In this document: positions 1 through 10,854 of the stretch, in pieces
Numbering within the stretch: the first letter of the stretch is position 1
How the letters are laid out: each line of letters starts with the position of its first letter
From: Diplolepis rosae
Taxonomy: Eukaryota > Arthropoda > Insecta > Hymenoptera > Diplolepididae
Reading direction: 5' to 3'
Assembly: GCA_030998225.1 (NCBI GenBank)
Contig: JAPYXD010000308.1
Span: forward strand, 1,746,001-1,810,000
DNA: 64,000 bases
Notes under the pieces: generated by a model
Databases searched by the model: none
Told to the model about the DNA's origin: nothing
The model's input: the letters and a program-made list of their open reading frames with translations, nothing else
Made by a program: the position numbers and the translations under genes

Positions 1-145
1 CAGTGATTATTAAAGCGCCTTATTTTTATAATAACGATTTGAAAATATTTTTCCTGATACATTATACGAGAGGTTCAAGAACTCTTTATCTAATGAGTCC
101 ACGTTCAAAGAAAAATATTACTTTTGTAAAAAAATATTGCAAAAA

Positions 146-345
146 CTAGTCAAATTTTAAATAAAGACTGTACTCTGTACAATTATCGAAGAAATTTAGA
201 AGATTCATATTTATATAAATATTCCTAAAGCTTATTCAAATATAATATATATATCGATTTAGAAAAACTTCTTCTAAGTACGTAGACATTTTTTAAATTT
301 TACGACATTTTTGTACCATGTTTGACCCTAGGGTAGAATTCAGAA
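146..345 (+). repeat. Dispersed repeat related to inner part of the hAT arm
   Basis: This AT-rich stretch aligns by eye to the inner arm of the large hAT element (about 31745-31960, and inverted at 35830-36040). Shared landmarks in the same order are ATATTCCTAAA, ATCGATTTAGAAAAACTTCT, TACGACATTTTTG and CCATGTTTGACC. I estimate roughly 80 percent identity. A related version also lies inside the foldback at 5251-6264. It is therefore a dispersed repeat rather than unique sequence. Its borders are not resolved because it starts near the window edge. Confidence 0.7.
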
Positions 346-400
346 AACAATAGATCATTAATATAGAAAGTGGATAAATTTAACATATTCCGCATATTTG

Positions 401-1264
401 TTGTTTTTCTGTATATATAATAATCTAAAATTATTGATTTTCACTTTAAATAAAAAACACATGAAGCACAAGAAATTCATTATTTCTAAATTATTTCTAT
501 ATATTATATCTATATATCTATATATTATATCTATCTCATTTTTGTGAAGTTTTTTAGTACTGTAAATTATTCATTTTTTTAAACATTATGAATTGCATAT
601 AAATTTGTAATTTTCAGAAGCATTTTTCCACCAAATACCATTTAAATAATAAATGATGCAAATCAAATTAAATTGTAAGTTAGACTAATTCGAGCTAATT
701 GGGAAATATTTTTTGTTGTTTACTTTTTATCATTAAAACCGCAAAGATATTATTCCCATCGCATTGCATCGCCTTCAACATCATGCTTATATGATAATAA
801 ACAAAGTATTTAAGTAAGATCAAGTTATAAAACAAAAGTATTCTAAATTGGAGATTGGAATTATATACGGAGTGTCCAGGAGTGCGTTGCAGTATAGGAC
901 TATAAATGCGAGTGTGACAGCAATATTAATCCGTATAAGTTTATCTTTTTGCATATATAGTCTATTCTACGACCCACTCGAGGCTACTCTACATATGTGT
1001 ATCATTTTTAGGTTCGATGATTACATTTAACTTTGAGAAATAAATGGAGTATAATTATGAGCTAATGGTAAATGACATTTTTTTAGTCTCTCTTTTTTGG
1101 CTCTGTCATTTTCACAAGAGTACTTTTCTTATTGGATATTTTGACGGTAAATAAGGACTAGCAACCAATCGTCGGTCGGTCGTTCCCTGCGTCCTATGAC
1201 TTGACGTGCAAGGGCTATAAGACAGAATGTAAAAGGATTCGTAGGAGAATACGAAATTACTCAC
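401..1264. other. AT-rich non-coding stretch
   Basis: I see no gene, inverted repeat or terminal structure that I can support here. Short TATATCT runs occur near 500-535. The bases nearest 1264 form the intron side of the exon that follows. Confidence 0.5.
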
Positions 1265-1409
1265 ATACGACGTCGATCTTCCAAGACGTCTCCAGGTAAA
1301 GTCCAGTCACGTTCGGATTTTCCGCCCTGCAAGTCACCGATTTTCCATCGTCTTCCTCCCCCGGTACGAATGCCACCCTGCTTATCGTACGATTCTCACC
1401 CTTCTCTTC
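1265..1409 (-). CDS. Internal exon of an immunoglobulin-superfamily protein (sidestep/beat-like)
   Basis: Read on the minus strand, a GATTTGCAG acceptor (G at 1410) is followed by a 145-nt open stretch and then a GTGAGTAA donor starting at 1264. The open frame has 48 codons plus one base. It encodes the second half of an Ig fold: a beta-strand, the D-x-G-x-x-x-x-C motif (DDGKSVTC), then RAENP, then a Trp-containing last strand (TSWKIDVV) that would continue into Tyr. The DxGxxxxC motif carries the cysteine of the Ig disulphide. In insects the CRAENP plus SWK ending is typical, from my knowledge of the family, of sidestep and beat type cell-surface adhesion receptors used in axon guidance. Its base composition is much richer in GC than its neighbours. 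It is the only host exon I recognise, so the other exons must lie outside the window or be unrecognised. Certainty is good for an Ig exon and moderate for the subfamily. Confidence 0.8.
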
Positions 1410-3224
1410 CTGCAAATCGAACAAGAAGTTATATTAGTAGGCCCGAAATGAACTGACTGTATTAAAAAATGGATTTTTGATGATTTATACAAGAGAACAG
1501 TTCTATTATAACAGGATTTTTACAATGCTAATCAGGCTCAAATTAGCATCATGAATTCACACTCATATGATATGAAATTACAATAAATATTAACGGCTAA
1601 ATAGCACATTTTCAGAGTTATGGCAGAAGAAAGTAAAAAAAAATATTTATCTTGAAATGCCTTTGCAAATTTTAGCACAGAAAAATAATATATTTTGTTC
1701 ATATTATTTGGATGAATTATGAATAACATATAAAAAAGAATTTCAAAGAAAAATAATTAATACTTTATGTTTCTTAAGAATATTTTTCAATATGAATTTA
1801 AGTGCAACCAATATTCATTTAGTGCAACTCAACTTCCTCGTGAAAAATAAGTTTTTTGCATCTAGTTTATCAGAAAGATGTATGACAATGATAGGACTTC
1901 GGGACCAACATTTGAGCGTAACCCATCGTCATCTCAAATTCGAATTTTCATATCTTTTTCATATGAAAATTCATTAAATTCCTAACAACTAAAATAGTGT
2001 TTTTTGTTGCAACTACACAATAAAAAATATCCGGGGTTCAGGAGTAGGAAAATAGACAATAGACATTATTTCCTTATAATATTTTTATACACGGAGAAAA
2101 ATAGTTGAAGTAATTTTACTCAACTTCCGATCAAATTTGGGACATATGGACAAGTTAGAAGTTATTTAGTATCATTATAATTATTTGTGATGTATTAAAT
2201 GTCTAAAAATTAATCAAAGTCAAGTAAAATTCAGAAGTGTAGAGTGAAGTATGAAAGCGTGCATTAAAAATTTTTAAATATATATATATATTTATATATA
2301 TTATATATATTATTACTCGTAGTATAATTATAGAAAACCAATCTTTTATTAAATCACAAAAACAGTAGAGCTTTCCGTTCATTCTACTCTACGCTTCGAT
2401 CGAGAGTTAAGTAAATCGTGAATCGCAAGACTTATTCCACCAGCTATATCTATACACTCAGGAACGAATGAAAGTAATTTGCGCCTTGGGCACACATAAA
2501 ATATTTTCAATTTGAAAAACCTGTTGAATTTTCAGCATACTGATGTTCCAAGTTATTATATTTAATAATCAAAATCAATTAAAAGATTATGAGGTCAAAA
2601 TTTTCCGAGCTTGCACTGCGTTTTTACCTTTCCGGGAGTAATAAAAGTAAAATGTGACGAAAGTGGCCAACTGGAAACTCCATTTCAAACTAATGCAAAA
2701 CAATAAATAAACAACAAAACTTGAAACTTTTTTTTTACTGAATAATCTATGAAACGTCAGCTGTCAAATACAATATACGGTCTGAAGTTTGCAATGGAAA
2801 AGAACGACTTCGAACGACTAAAGTCATTTAGCGGAAAAAAGCGAAATGACTTTGTTGCAAACCCAATAATTCAAATTTTTTGAATATTTGAATATTTTAA
2901 AATTAATTTTTATTTTTCTATTTAAAAAATTCAATTAAAAATTAAATTTGAATCGTCAATTGAATAAAATTCAATTTTAATTCTCAATGAAAATTTGTAT
3001 AATTAACGATATCTATATACAACGCTAACCACAAAATTTTCTAGGTGAACAACATTCCGTGCCCCCCTAAAAAGTACGGGCCTGGGGAAAATCACTCCCG
3101 ATCTCCCTCCCTCTCTGCGGGCTGAGAAAAGTAATCAAGTTTATTACGCGCAAGACTATAGAAGAGGACAAAGTTTCAAAAACAAAAGCTACAGAAATTG
3201 TTAATGAGATAATAGTATATTACA
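1410..3224. other. AT-rich non-coding stretch with a MITE end
   Basis: Apart from the element end at 2091-2130, I see only low-complexity AT-rich sequence, including a TATATA run near 2276-2310. The longest open frames are short, biased to Ile, Asn, Lys and Phe, and lack any recognisable motif. Near 3010-3120 there is a small GC-richer patch without a coding signal. Confidence 0.5.
2091..2130 (+). repeat. MITE terminus (ACACGGAGAAAAA family)
   Basis: The sequence starting TACACGGAGAAAAATAG and running through AGTTGAAGTAATTTTACTCAACT is present in reverse complement at 15462-15500, where it ends a small inserted element. A weaker relative (ACACAGAGAAAAATAG) is at about 58671. It behaves like the terminal inverted repeat of a dispersed MITE family. 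I could not find the matching second end here. Confidence 0.6.
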
Positions 3225-3299
3225 TTACAAGGGACGAAACAGAGCGATTGCATGAGTGTGAAGTTTGCTCTGCCCGAGTGAAACGAGGGCTGCAATCAC

Positions 3300-3480
3300 A
3301 CGAAATGCTTTCGCTGTGTTTTGTTTCGAGTAATGTATACTATTTTTCATAGCAACTCTTTTGAGAATCTGATTGGCTGTAACTGTGGAGCGGGTTGAAA
3401 CAGCGACTTTCAACCCCAGGGTTGAAAATCGTAGTTTCAACCCGCTCTACAGGTACCGAAAATCGGATTTTCAAAGGAGG
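3300..3480 (+). repeat. Hairpin-forming dispersed repeat
   Basis: Contains an imperfect inverted repeat centred near 3422, with arms GAGCGGGTTGAAAC and GTTTCAACCCGCTC separated by CTTTCAACCCCAGGGTTGAAAA. The leading half, from GTTTCGAGTAATGTATAC through TTTTTCATAGCAACT and TTGAGAAT to GAGCGGGT, recurs at 60105-60210. Two long overlapping open frames cover it on opposite strands only because it is palindromic, so I do not call a gene. Confidence 0.65.
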
Positions 3481-4234
3481 CGCTATGAAAACCATTTGGT
3501 TGCGAGGTATGGGCAAGAAAATCTGTACAATTCTGATCTGAGTGGATTTCAGCTGGAAATCCACTCTGGACATACTTTGGCAATCGAAGTGTTACATCCC
3601 GGTAACATTAAATTTTTAACTTTTTATTATTGCCCCTGCATATGAGCAATATGTCATACACTAGCGTAACTAAGTAGTAAACATACTTTAAATGCAGTTT
3701 TGTGGTAATTACTATCTGGACCGGGTAACTGTTCTACAGAGGTAAACTAATGCGCTACCTCACATTGATAAATCGGCTCGACACTTGGTAACAAGTGATA
3801 AAGAAGAGCATCGCTCGGTCTATATGGTAACTACCCGCGCGATAATTAGTCAGTGAATCATGCCGCGCGTCGATAAAATAGTGATGCAGCGCTAGTAACC
3901 TAGTGAGACGGTAACAGGTTGCTGGTATGGCGCCATTAACATTGACTTATTATTGCTTTAATTAATAATTATTATACCATCCCTGTTAGTATTTAAGCAT
4001 ACAATTATTATTAATATTGGTAAAAATCAATAATAATTTAGCATAATTAGCACATAAAATATAAGGTACAACTAAGTAGATGCAGGTATTCTTAGTCATA
4101 CCTGGATCTACTTGTTGATTAGAAATAAAAATAGGTAAGAGAGAGAATGGAAGGGATATAAAATCCAAATTTCAGATCAACATCGACCAATAGTAATATA
4201 CCGTGGTGGGAGAAAACATAGATCTTTGATCAAA

Positions 4235-4312
4235 CGTGACTTTATACAGAATTGCACCGCGTGTGACTTTATACAAATTTGCACGGAGCGTGACATTATA
4301 CAATTTTGAGCG
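4235..4312 (+). repeat. Three tandem ~26-bp repeats in the LTR upstream of its TATA box
   Basis: Three imperfect units share the core CGTGACTTTATACA followed by an AATTTGCAC-like tail, starting at about 4235, 4261 and 4288. They lie some 40 bp upstream of the TATA-like ATATATATA at 4350. Their position in the U3 part of the LTR suggests repeated enhancer sites, as is common in LTR retrotransposons. That role is inference. Confidence 0.7.
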
Positions 4313-5250
4313 ATCCACTCCCACTGCAGTCACTATTGGAAGATCCAATAATATATATACCCCAGATTCACCTCTGGAGGTTTGTCATTAACAGGGCAGG
4401 TCGACCTCTAATGTATTGGGTGTCCCCGTAGGATAGTTCATGTGCGGTGGTGTACGCGGCGCTAGTTGTCGGAAGCGGGCGGAGTGCGGCAAAGGGAACG
4501 GCTTCGTATGAGTTCCGCCATTGTTGTATACATGTATCAGCAAATTCGTACGCGATCGCGCTTTATAATCATTTAAAATGAATTCGAAGTACGAAATTCA
4601 GTGTGCTGTGAGTGGGTGTACCTCCAAAAGGGGTCGGAAGAACAATGTGTCAATTCATCGGTTTCCGAAGAAAGAAAATGCCGAACAATGATGGATAGAA
4701 GCATGCTCAAATCCCTACTTGTCGAGGTTAGGATACCTCGAAGTACTAGAAAGACAATTTTTTATTTGTCATCGACATTTTTCCGACGTTAAATTTACCG
4801 TCGTGTAGTGATGTGTCGAGTGGAAGTGATGTGAACATTAAACCGGCGAGTGTTTCTTCCCCATCAGACTTCGAAATTTTTATTCCCGAAGTAGAAAAAC
4901 CTGCAGAAGGCACACGAGACTTTGAAGAAAGTAGCGTGCAGTTTGCACACGTAAGTAACAATATTTTTAATTTCATACGATATTGTATATAATTTCAAAC
5001 TTTTCGACTCTGATCAGAGTCCTAATTAGTGATCTTTATTTCTAAAATTTTAAGTGCAATAAATAAAATATTACATATATGAGCCCTATTTCGAAGTAAA
5101 CTTTGAAAATGTGAAAAAATGTAAAAATTGTAAGAAAATTTACATAAAATAGTAAAAGAAACTTCGATGAAGTATCTAAAACTTCCTTAGGAATGACAAT
5201 AAAATTCTAGCACGTAATTTTGAGATAGCAAACTAAAAAAGTAGTATATA

Positions 5251-6264
5251 CACTACCGGTCAAAATTATTTATTAACCTGCTGTGTTAGCTATTCTCAAA
5301 GTGTCTTAATTTTTATAATTATTTAAATTTTGCATCTACTGAGCCCAAGTTGAAGGCAAAATGATAATTTTATAAGAATATATTGCAAAAAACGTCAAAT
5401 TTCGATCTTTTTGAATAAATATTAATAACACTGAAATTAATTAAGACCTTTAAACGTTTCTGGTCTCATTTTGAAGGTTACTCTTCATAGTATTTTGTTA
5501 ACTTATCAAGATATTTTTAGAATTTTTCTTTTGGATTCTACCCTGTGGTCAAACATGTTACAAACATGTCAAAAATTTTCAAATGAAGAAAGTAATCTAT
5601 AAATTTTATTAAAATATGATACACATTGGTTTTTAAAAATTTCTTGTAAGTAGCTACACATTTTTAAAATTTTATGACCTTTTTGTATCATTTTTGACGC
5701 CGGGTAGAATCCAGGAAAAAAAATCTGAAAATATCTTGATTAGTTAGCAAAATACTATGAAAACCTACCATTTAAATGAGACAAAAAACTTTTAAAAATC
5801 TTAATTAATTTCAGAGTTGTTAATATTTTTCAGAATGATTGAAATTTCAAGTTTTTTGAAATATTTTTTTATAAAATTAACATTTTGTTATTTTTTCTGA
5901 TTTTTCTAAATCATTTCAGTCGATTATGTCGATCATTAGAAGAGTGTATCACTGTACGTGACAACGGAACTCTACTATATCGACCTTATTAACCTCTGAT
6001 TTAGAATTAATCCAACGTTATTTAAAAATAGATGGTATTTTCCAATATAAATTGCAGAAATTTTTCTGTGAAAAAAAAAAATTTCTTCAATTTTGTTATT
6101 TAGTTTATTTTATTATTTATTATTTTGTTTTATTTGTTATTTGCAAAATTTTATTAACTTTTATTTTATGATAGGGAAAAAAATTTCAACTTGTTATTAT
6201 AAAAATTAAGACATTTTAGGAATAGCTGAAACAACAAGTGAACAAATAATTTCGACCGGCAGTG
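5251..6264. mobile_element. Non-autonomous Tc1/mariner-like foldback element
   Basis: The left end CACTACCGGTCAAAATTATT and the right end, read in reverse complement as CACTGCCGGTCGAAATTATT, form inverted repeats of about 75 bp. They are bordered by TA on both sides (5249-5250 and 6265-6266). The CACTACCGGTCAAAA start is typical of Tc1-like elements. No transposase is present. Much of the body is itself palindromic: GGATTCTACCC at about 5534 pairs with GGGTAGAATCC at about 5703, with flanking homology. A piece of another MITE (5893-6050) interrupts the right arm. It sits in the intron of the THAP gene. Confidence 0.8.
5893..6050 (-). repeat. Fragment of the 39296-type TA MITE
   Basis: From TCTAAATCATTTCAGTCGAT through CACTGTACGTGACAACGG to GACCTTATTAACCT this matches the reverse complement of the right arm of the MITE at 39296-39577. 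It is partial and lies inside the foldback 5251-6264, so it inserted later or was copied in. Confidence 0.75.
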
Positions 6265-6734
6265 TACTTCTGTCTAAATGTTACTGAAGATATAGATGCA
6301 AGTACATATATAGTATAAAATTACAAAGGATTATTTATGAAAAAATAGCTGAGAACTGCCAATACAAATTCCATAATGTCAGAAATTCCCACCACAATTT
6401 CGCGAAACATGTGACTGGAGTTTTATTTTATAAAATTTATTTTTATTTATTTTATAAAATACCTACGAAATAAATTTCAAATATTCATATAAATTAAATG
6501 CTTTTAATCTATATTCCAGAAAAAATAATCAGAAGATATCCCAGAAGCAGGAAGCAGCAAGGATGTATTTGGAGAAGACTTTCACACAACACCGAAAAGA
6601 GCTATCTCGACCCCACAAAGTGTTCGATTATCTTGTAGTACAAAAATCAACGCAAAATGTGCTAAGCAACTATATTTTCTGAAAATAAAAATACAAATTA
6701 CAGATATTTTTGATTTTTATTTATGACGAGAAAA

Positions 6735-6840
6735 CCATGATTTAAGGCAAAATTGTGTAAATGTAATTCAAGAGTGAGTTGATATCAACATAACTTCTCA
6801 CTCTTGAATTAAATTTTCACAATTTTGCGCTAAATCTTCA
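6735..6840. repeat. Hairpin, ~48-bp arms
   Basis: Arms GGCAAAATTGTG...ATTCAAGAGTGAG and CTCACTCTTGAATT...CACAATTTTGCGC pair almost fully around a short loop containing TTGATATCAACA. It is a small inverted repeat of MITE type. I see no clear target duplication. Confidence 0.7.
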
Positions 6841-7793
6841 ATTTCCTTTTAATTTTATTTGAATATATTCTTTGTAACACATTTAAAGAACCTACGTATG
6901 CATGTATATGCACTAACACGTGCACACATAATGGTAGTTCATGCGCAGTGCTGTACGCGGCGCTAGTTGCTAACGGTCCACCACCTTTCCATTAGGTTTG
7001 CACGGCCTGGTCATTAAGCTCCGAGTAGTTGTACGGTAATTAGGTTCGGATCGGTAATTCAACGTCGTGAGCAGACCCTTCGATAAACTTAAGTCTCATT
7101 GGATTTCTATGAGCAACTCAACATTCGGTACTTGGTAAATAAAATCCCAGGTCATTAAGTAGTGCAAGTCCGGAAACTGTAGTGCTAGATAGTTCCTTTG
7201 GATTACGTGTATCTTCGTATTCAGTCGTGTCGGTTAATAGTGATTCATTTCTGAAATCGGGACGAACTAACCTATCTTGTTAACAAGTGCATATTTGATT
7301 CATTTCTCGTGTACTTGGCAACATTCGTAAGCGGATAATTGATCACATCAGTTGCTGGTGGACTTGCATCCCTTACACCATACCTCCTGCAAAATTTATC
7401 GTTGTTTTGCTACCTCACGGAGACTCAAACGAAATCCAACTATCCTGCAAGGATTTGTGCCGTTGACTTGCAATTATAGTAGTAAAAAACGACAATTCTC
7501 TCTTTTGCCTTCTAAATTAAGAGGTAGACAAGTAAGTTACCACCTAAGTATCATCTTGTGTGAAAACTTGCGCAACATCTTATTTATTTATAATAAATTA
7601 TTTCATTTATTTATATATTGAGTGTTTTATTATCATTGTGATCAACTCAGGGCCCATAGACCTGACAAGTGACAACGTACCCACAAACAAAAATAAATTA
7701 TCAGGCCTTACCAACCTGATATAATCAGCTAACCGCCTCCCTTACGTTCAAAATCCAAACTACCCTCGCCTTTTGCTCGGTACGTAACAGAAG

Positions 7794-8680
7794 GTACGAA
7801 AAAAATCACTCCTCCTTACGGAGCTACAAGACACAAATGGAAAATTTGGACCAATAGCAGAAAAAACCTCACACGTACACTATCCGCTGAAATTCCGAAA
7901 TTAAACTATAAAAGTTCAGTAAAGCCGGACGTAAATGTTCCGGAGCACGTGTCAGAATTTAATAACTCACACTGCGACAATAAAATGACCTTTTTCATGT
8001 GGTCTCACCATCAATTGGTTGAGGATTCTATTCCGCGTCGCCACGTGCAAACCCAACCCAAAAGGCACGATTCTCACTACCTCCCGGAATTTATAATATT
8101 ACGCGACACTGATCCTAATTGAAAAAGATCATTAACCCCATTAATCCCACAAAATTCACAAATTAGTAAAATTTCCCCACACTAAATCCTTCTGCCATTT
8201 TCTATTTAACGCCTGCACGTGACGTCTGACCACAAATTAGATCCTCTCGCCAACGAAAAAAGAGACCTACCTCACTATCATTCTGACCACGTAAACGCAG
8301 AACGCCACTCCACGCTATTTCCTCTTTCCGGGGCCAGCTCGAAATCACCTCCCTTTCCTTTTTACCTTCTTTAAAAAAAAGAATTAAAACTTCTCTCTTG
8401 GCCAACTTGGCCACCATGCGGACGCAGTAACTCATTCCAATACAGGAGCGTACCTAGTTCTGGTTCACTTCATTTAATCATGACAATGATCCTAATATTT
8501 TCCTCGTACTGTTAGCTAAAATTGTGTAAGTCGAAATGACGGAAGATATAATTTGAAAAATTAAGAATAAAGTCAAAATTTTATAATATGTAAAATCTTT
8601 TACGTGATAACTAATTATTGAACTTGTAAATTTTGCTTTATATTATAAAACCAATGTAATTTTGCATGTACTTGCAGCAG
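7794..8680. other. Intergenic stretch without recognisable gene
   Basis: Moderately GC-richer than its surroundings up to about 8440, but the one open frame of note (minus strand, 8202-8435) is charged, without motif, and shows no splice context. I see nothing I can name. Confidence 0.4.
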
Positions 8681-10144
8681 ATCCCATAAAACAATCTTGG
8701 GCCAGACTTGCTTTAAACTTGATCAAGAATCATGGGAGGTCTTGCTCAAGTCTTGCGTAAATCTGTTTCCGCCCGGAGCGTTGAATCTTGAGCAAGATTC
8801 TTGACTAAGAACGTGCTCAAGACTTGACCAAGTTATGCTAAAAAATCTTGTGATTTTCGTTTCATGCAGAAATCAAGAATCTTGATCAAATCTTGAGCAA
8901 GCTTGGTCAAGATTTGCCCAAGAGCCGGGACTTCTCTATAGCGAGGAAGTCAAGATTCTTGCTGTAATCTTGGACAAGTCTTGACAATGATAATATGTGG
9001 TGAAACTTCAGTGTCTTTTTCTCCAGATTTGCTCGAAATTTGCAAAAAATTGCTGGGACTTTTTTGTACCCGTAAGTTGATAAAAAAATTATTTTTCATT
9101 TTTATAATGTTTCTCTTTGATTATCAATGTATATATTTCATTTGCAAAATTATTATTTGATTGAAAATCATTTTTTCAATGATTAAAAAACCAAAGGAAA
9201 ATTGTATAAATAAAAAAATTCCAATTATGCAAATGAACGTCGTAATTTTTTTATTAGCTACATACTAATTTAAAAAATATATATTCACAAATCGGCTTTA
9301 TTGGTTAAAATAGTTGTGCCAAAAAATTAATAATTTTACAGTGAAACTTAATAACGAGCGATTGAAGGTACATTGAGCAGTATCTTATTATATAATATTT
9401 GTAACATGTAACCAGGGCAACCTCGTTGCGATGACAATCGCTAACTACTTGATTAATAACAACTGTGATATACTAACCTGATTTACGAAAAAATGCTCCT
9501 TTATATTTAATAACTTCTAACCTTAAATAGCTTACCGGCTATCAAAAAAGTGATTACAGATGCATATGTACACATGCACTCACACTGTTACACATGTATT
9601 GAGTACGGCACGAGCGAGACCATTTTTAATAATTAATTAAAAATGCTTTCAATACTATTTTAAATTATGCAATTCGAATATATAATTTTTATCGTAAAGT
9701 GCAATGTTATTTTTTTTCTAACTATTTAGTGATATTATTACTTTTGAGAAAATTATATAAATATATGTAAAGAAAATTATGCAATGCTTCATTAAATATT
9801 GCTCAAGAAATACATCAAGAATCTTGCGCAAGATTTGACATTCTGATGCTCACGAGAGAGCTATAAAACATCCAGAATCTTGAGCAAAACTTGACCAAGT
9901 ATGACTCACGATAAATGCCAAGAATCTTGTTCAAGATCGTGGCTTTTCTGTTTCCGCCTCTGGATTGAATCTTGCTCAAGATTCTTGAGCTAGTATTGCT
10001 GAAGAAATAACCAAGACTAGAGCTCTACGAAGCAATGTCATAGAACAATGTACAAAACTTGTGCAAGACTTGCTCAAGAATATTGAGGAAGAAATCTTGA
10101 GTGAATCTGGCGATTCTCTATTGCAAGATTTGGTTTTATGGGAT
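8681..10144. mobile_element. Non-autonomous element with arrays of CTTGAGCAAG palindromes
   Basis: The left terminus ATCCCATAAAAC and the right terminus GTTTTATGGGAT are inverted repeats. The outer ~370 bp on each side (8681-9060 and 9790-10144) are packed with variants of TCTTGAGCAAGATTCTTG, a near self-complementary motif, in both orientations. The inner ~700 bp is plain AT-rich sequence with no reading frame. The two outer blocks also share the phrase CTGTTTCCGCC, followed by TTGAATCTTG. No target-site duplication is certain. No transposase is encoded, so it would need one in trans. The superfamily is unknown to me. Confidence 0.7.
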
Positions 10145-10654
10145 AATGCGTGCGCGAGGATTCACTCATACGCATCGTCATTTCAAGTTGTGTAAGTTTA
10201 ATCGCTATATGAAATCAAAGAGTGTATTGGAGAACTGCTTAAAAATTGACAGCATGCTCAGATTTTGTGGCCTCCCATGCTCATCTGTACACGCTAAGAG
10301 TCTTGCAGGAAGCCAGCATATGTCCAACGTCGTCAACAGGCGCCGAAATATACATAGAAAAAAAAATAACAACAAGCTGGATAACTGAGTACATAAAAAA
10401 TACGTCCCAAATTGCTCGGTATTGGCTACGGAATGTTCTGCAGTCCCAGAGTCGGCCATACAGGTTATAGGCTCTGGTGAACCTGTTCCGATTTCTTCTT
10501 AGGTTCTTACCGTCTATGTGACGTACTTCTTCCACCTGTTTGCGGGACTCGTTCCAATTGTAATGTTCTTTAATCTAAATTTACGTCGTATAGGACCTAC
10601 TATGTTCGGCGCGTAATTATATTCAGATAAATACTAATACCCTTTAATTTTATT
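10145..10654. other. Undetermined stretch, possibly retrotransposon remnant
   Basis: Several overlapping open frames of 74-95 codons on both strands cover 10101-10535 but none shows a recognisable domain. The region lies downstream, on the minus strand, of the gag-like fragment at 10655-10785, so it may be more of the same decayed element. Confidence 0.35.
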
Positions 10655-10785
10655 TTTTTCTTTCGGGTTTACCGTAGTGAAGTCTGGAGTTCTTTCCTCA
10701 ATGAATCTCGTGAGATTCTCACTTGCTTCTGGTCCGTAAATTCTAGTTTCTTTTCTCAGTGCCGTCAGCCTTTCTATATGGTTGT
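10655..10785 (-). pseudogene. Gag-like fragment of an LTR retrotransposon
   Basis: On the minus strand about 43 codons read coding-like sequence (ERLTALRKET, RIYGPEASENLTRFIEER, TPDFTTVNPKE) before frame loss. It starts about 70 bp after a primer-binding-site-like sequence that follows an LTR-like end, which is where gag begins in gypsy and copia elements. Identification rests on position and composition, not on a named domain. Confidence 0.4.
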
Positions 10786-10854
10786 AATAAATCTATTCCG
10801 TAGAATTTCGGGGACTGAGAGAACTTAGTGGATCCTGGCTGGATCGCCAAAAAA

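Larger units (their letters stand above)
4578..6720 (+). pseudogene. THAP-domain (P-element-like) gene, broken
   Basis: The ATG at 4578 opens a frame with the C2CH zinc pattern of a THAP DNA-binding domain: Cys9 and Cys14, the IHRFPKK motif typical of the family, Trp39 and a later C-x2-H in ICHRHFSDV. A TGA at 4689 replaces codon 38, just before Trp39, and a frameshift occurs near 4790. In the new frame an acidic, Ser-rich linker reads on to an apparent GTAAGT donor at 4949. A probable second exon lies near 6530-6700 after a TATATTCCAG acceptor, with coding-like sequence such as GEDFHTTPKRAIS. The intron holds the foldback element 5251-6264. THAP domains are the DNA-binding modules of P-type transposases and of host factors. 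The insertion into an LTR favours a TE origin. No catalytic domain is visible, so this may be a truncated copy. Confidence 0.7.
3590..7789 (+). mobile_element. Solo LTR (copy 1), interrupted by an inserted THAP element
   Basis: The element begins TGTTACATCCC and ends GGTACGTAACA. It is flanked by a 4-bp duplication GAAG (3586-3589 and 7790-7793). A relative with the same start and end occurs at 43182-44949. Shared internal blocks are the TATA region plus ACCCCAGATT, CACCTCTG (about 4349-4380), CGGTACTTGGTAAATA (about 7127), TGTGCCGTT (about 7455) and the final CTACCCTCGCC...CTCGG. The TGT...ACA ends and 4-bp duplication fit a gypsy or BEL/Pao LTR. No gag, pol or primer-binding site is attached, so it is a solo LTR left by recombination. 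Sequence between about 4386 and 7000 is absent from the other copy and holds the THAP gene. Confidence 0.75.

Noticed and set aside
3225..3645. Three overlapping frames on both strands
   Set aside because: They arise from a palindromic repeat (GAGCGGGTTGAAAC inverted). The peptides are mirror products and carry no domain.
8681..10144. CRISPR array, because of many spaced short repeats
   Set aside because: Repeats are degenerate, occur in both orientations, lack regular spacing and spacers, and the DNA is eukaryotic transposon sequence.
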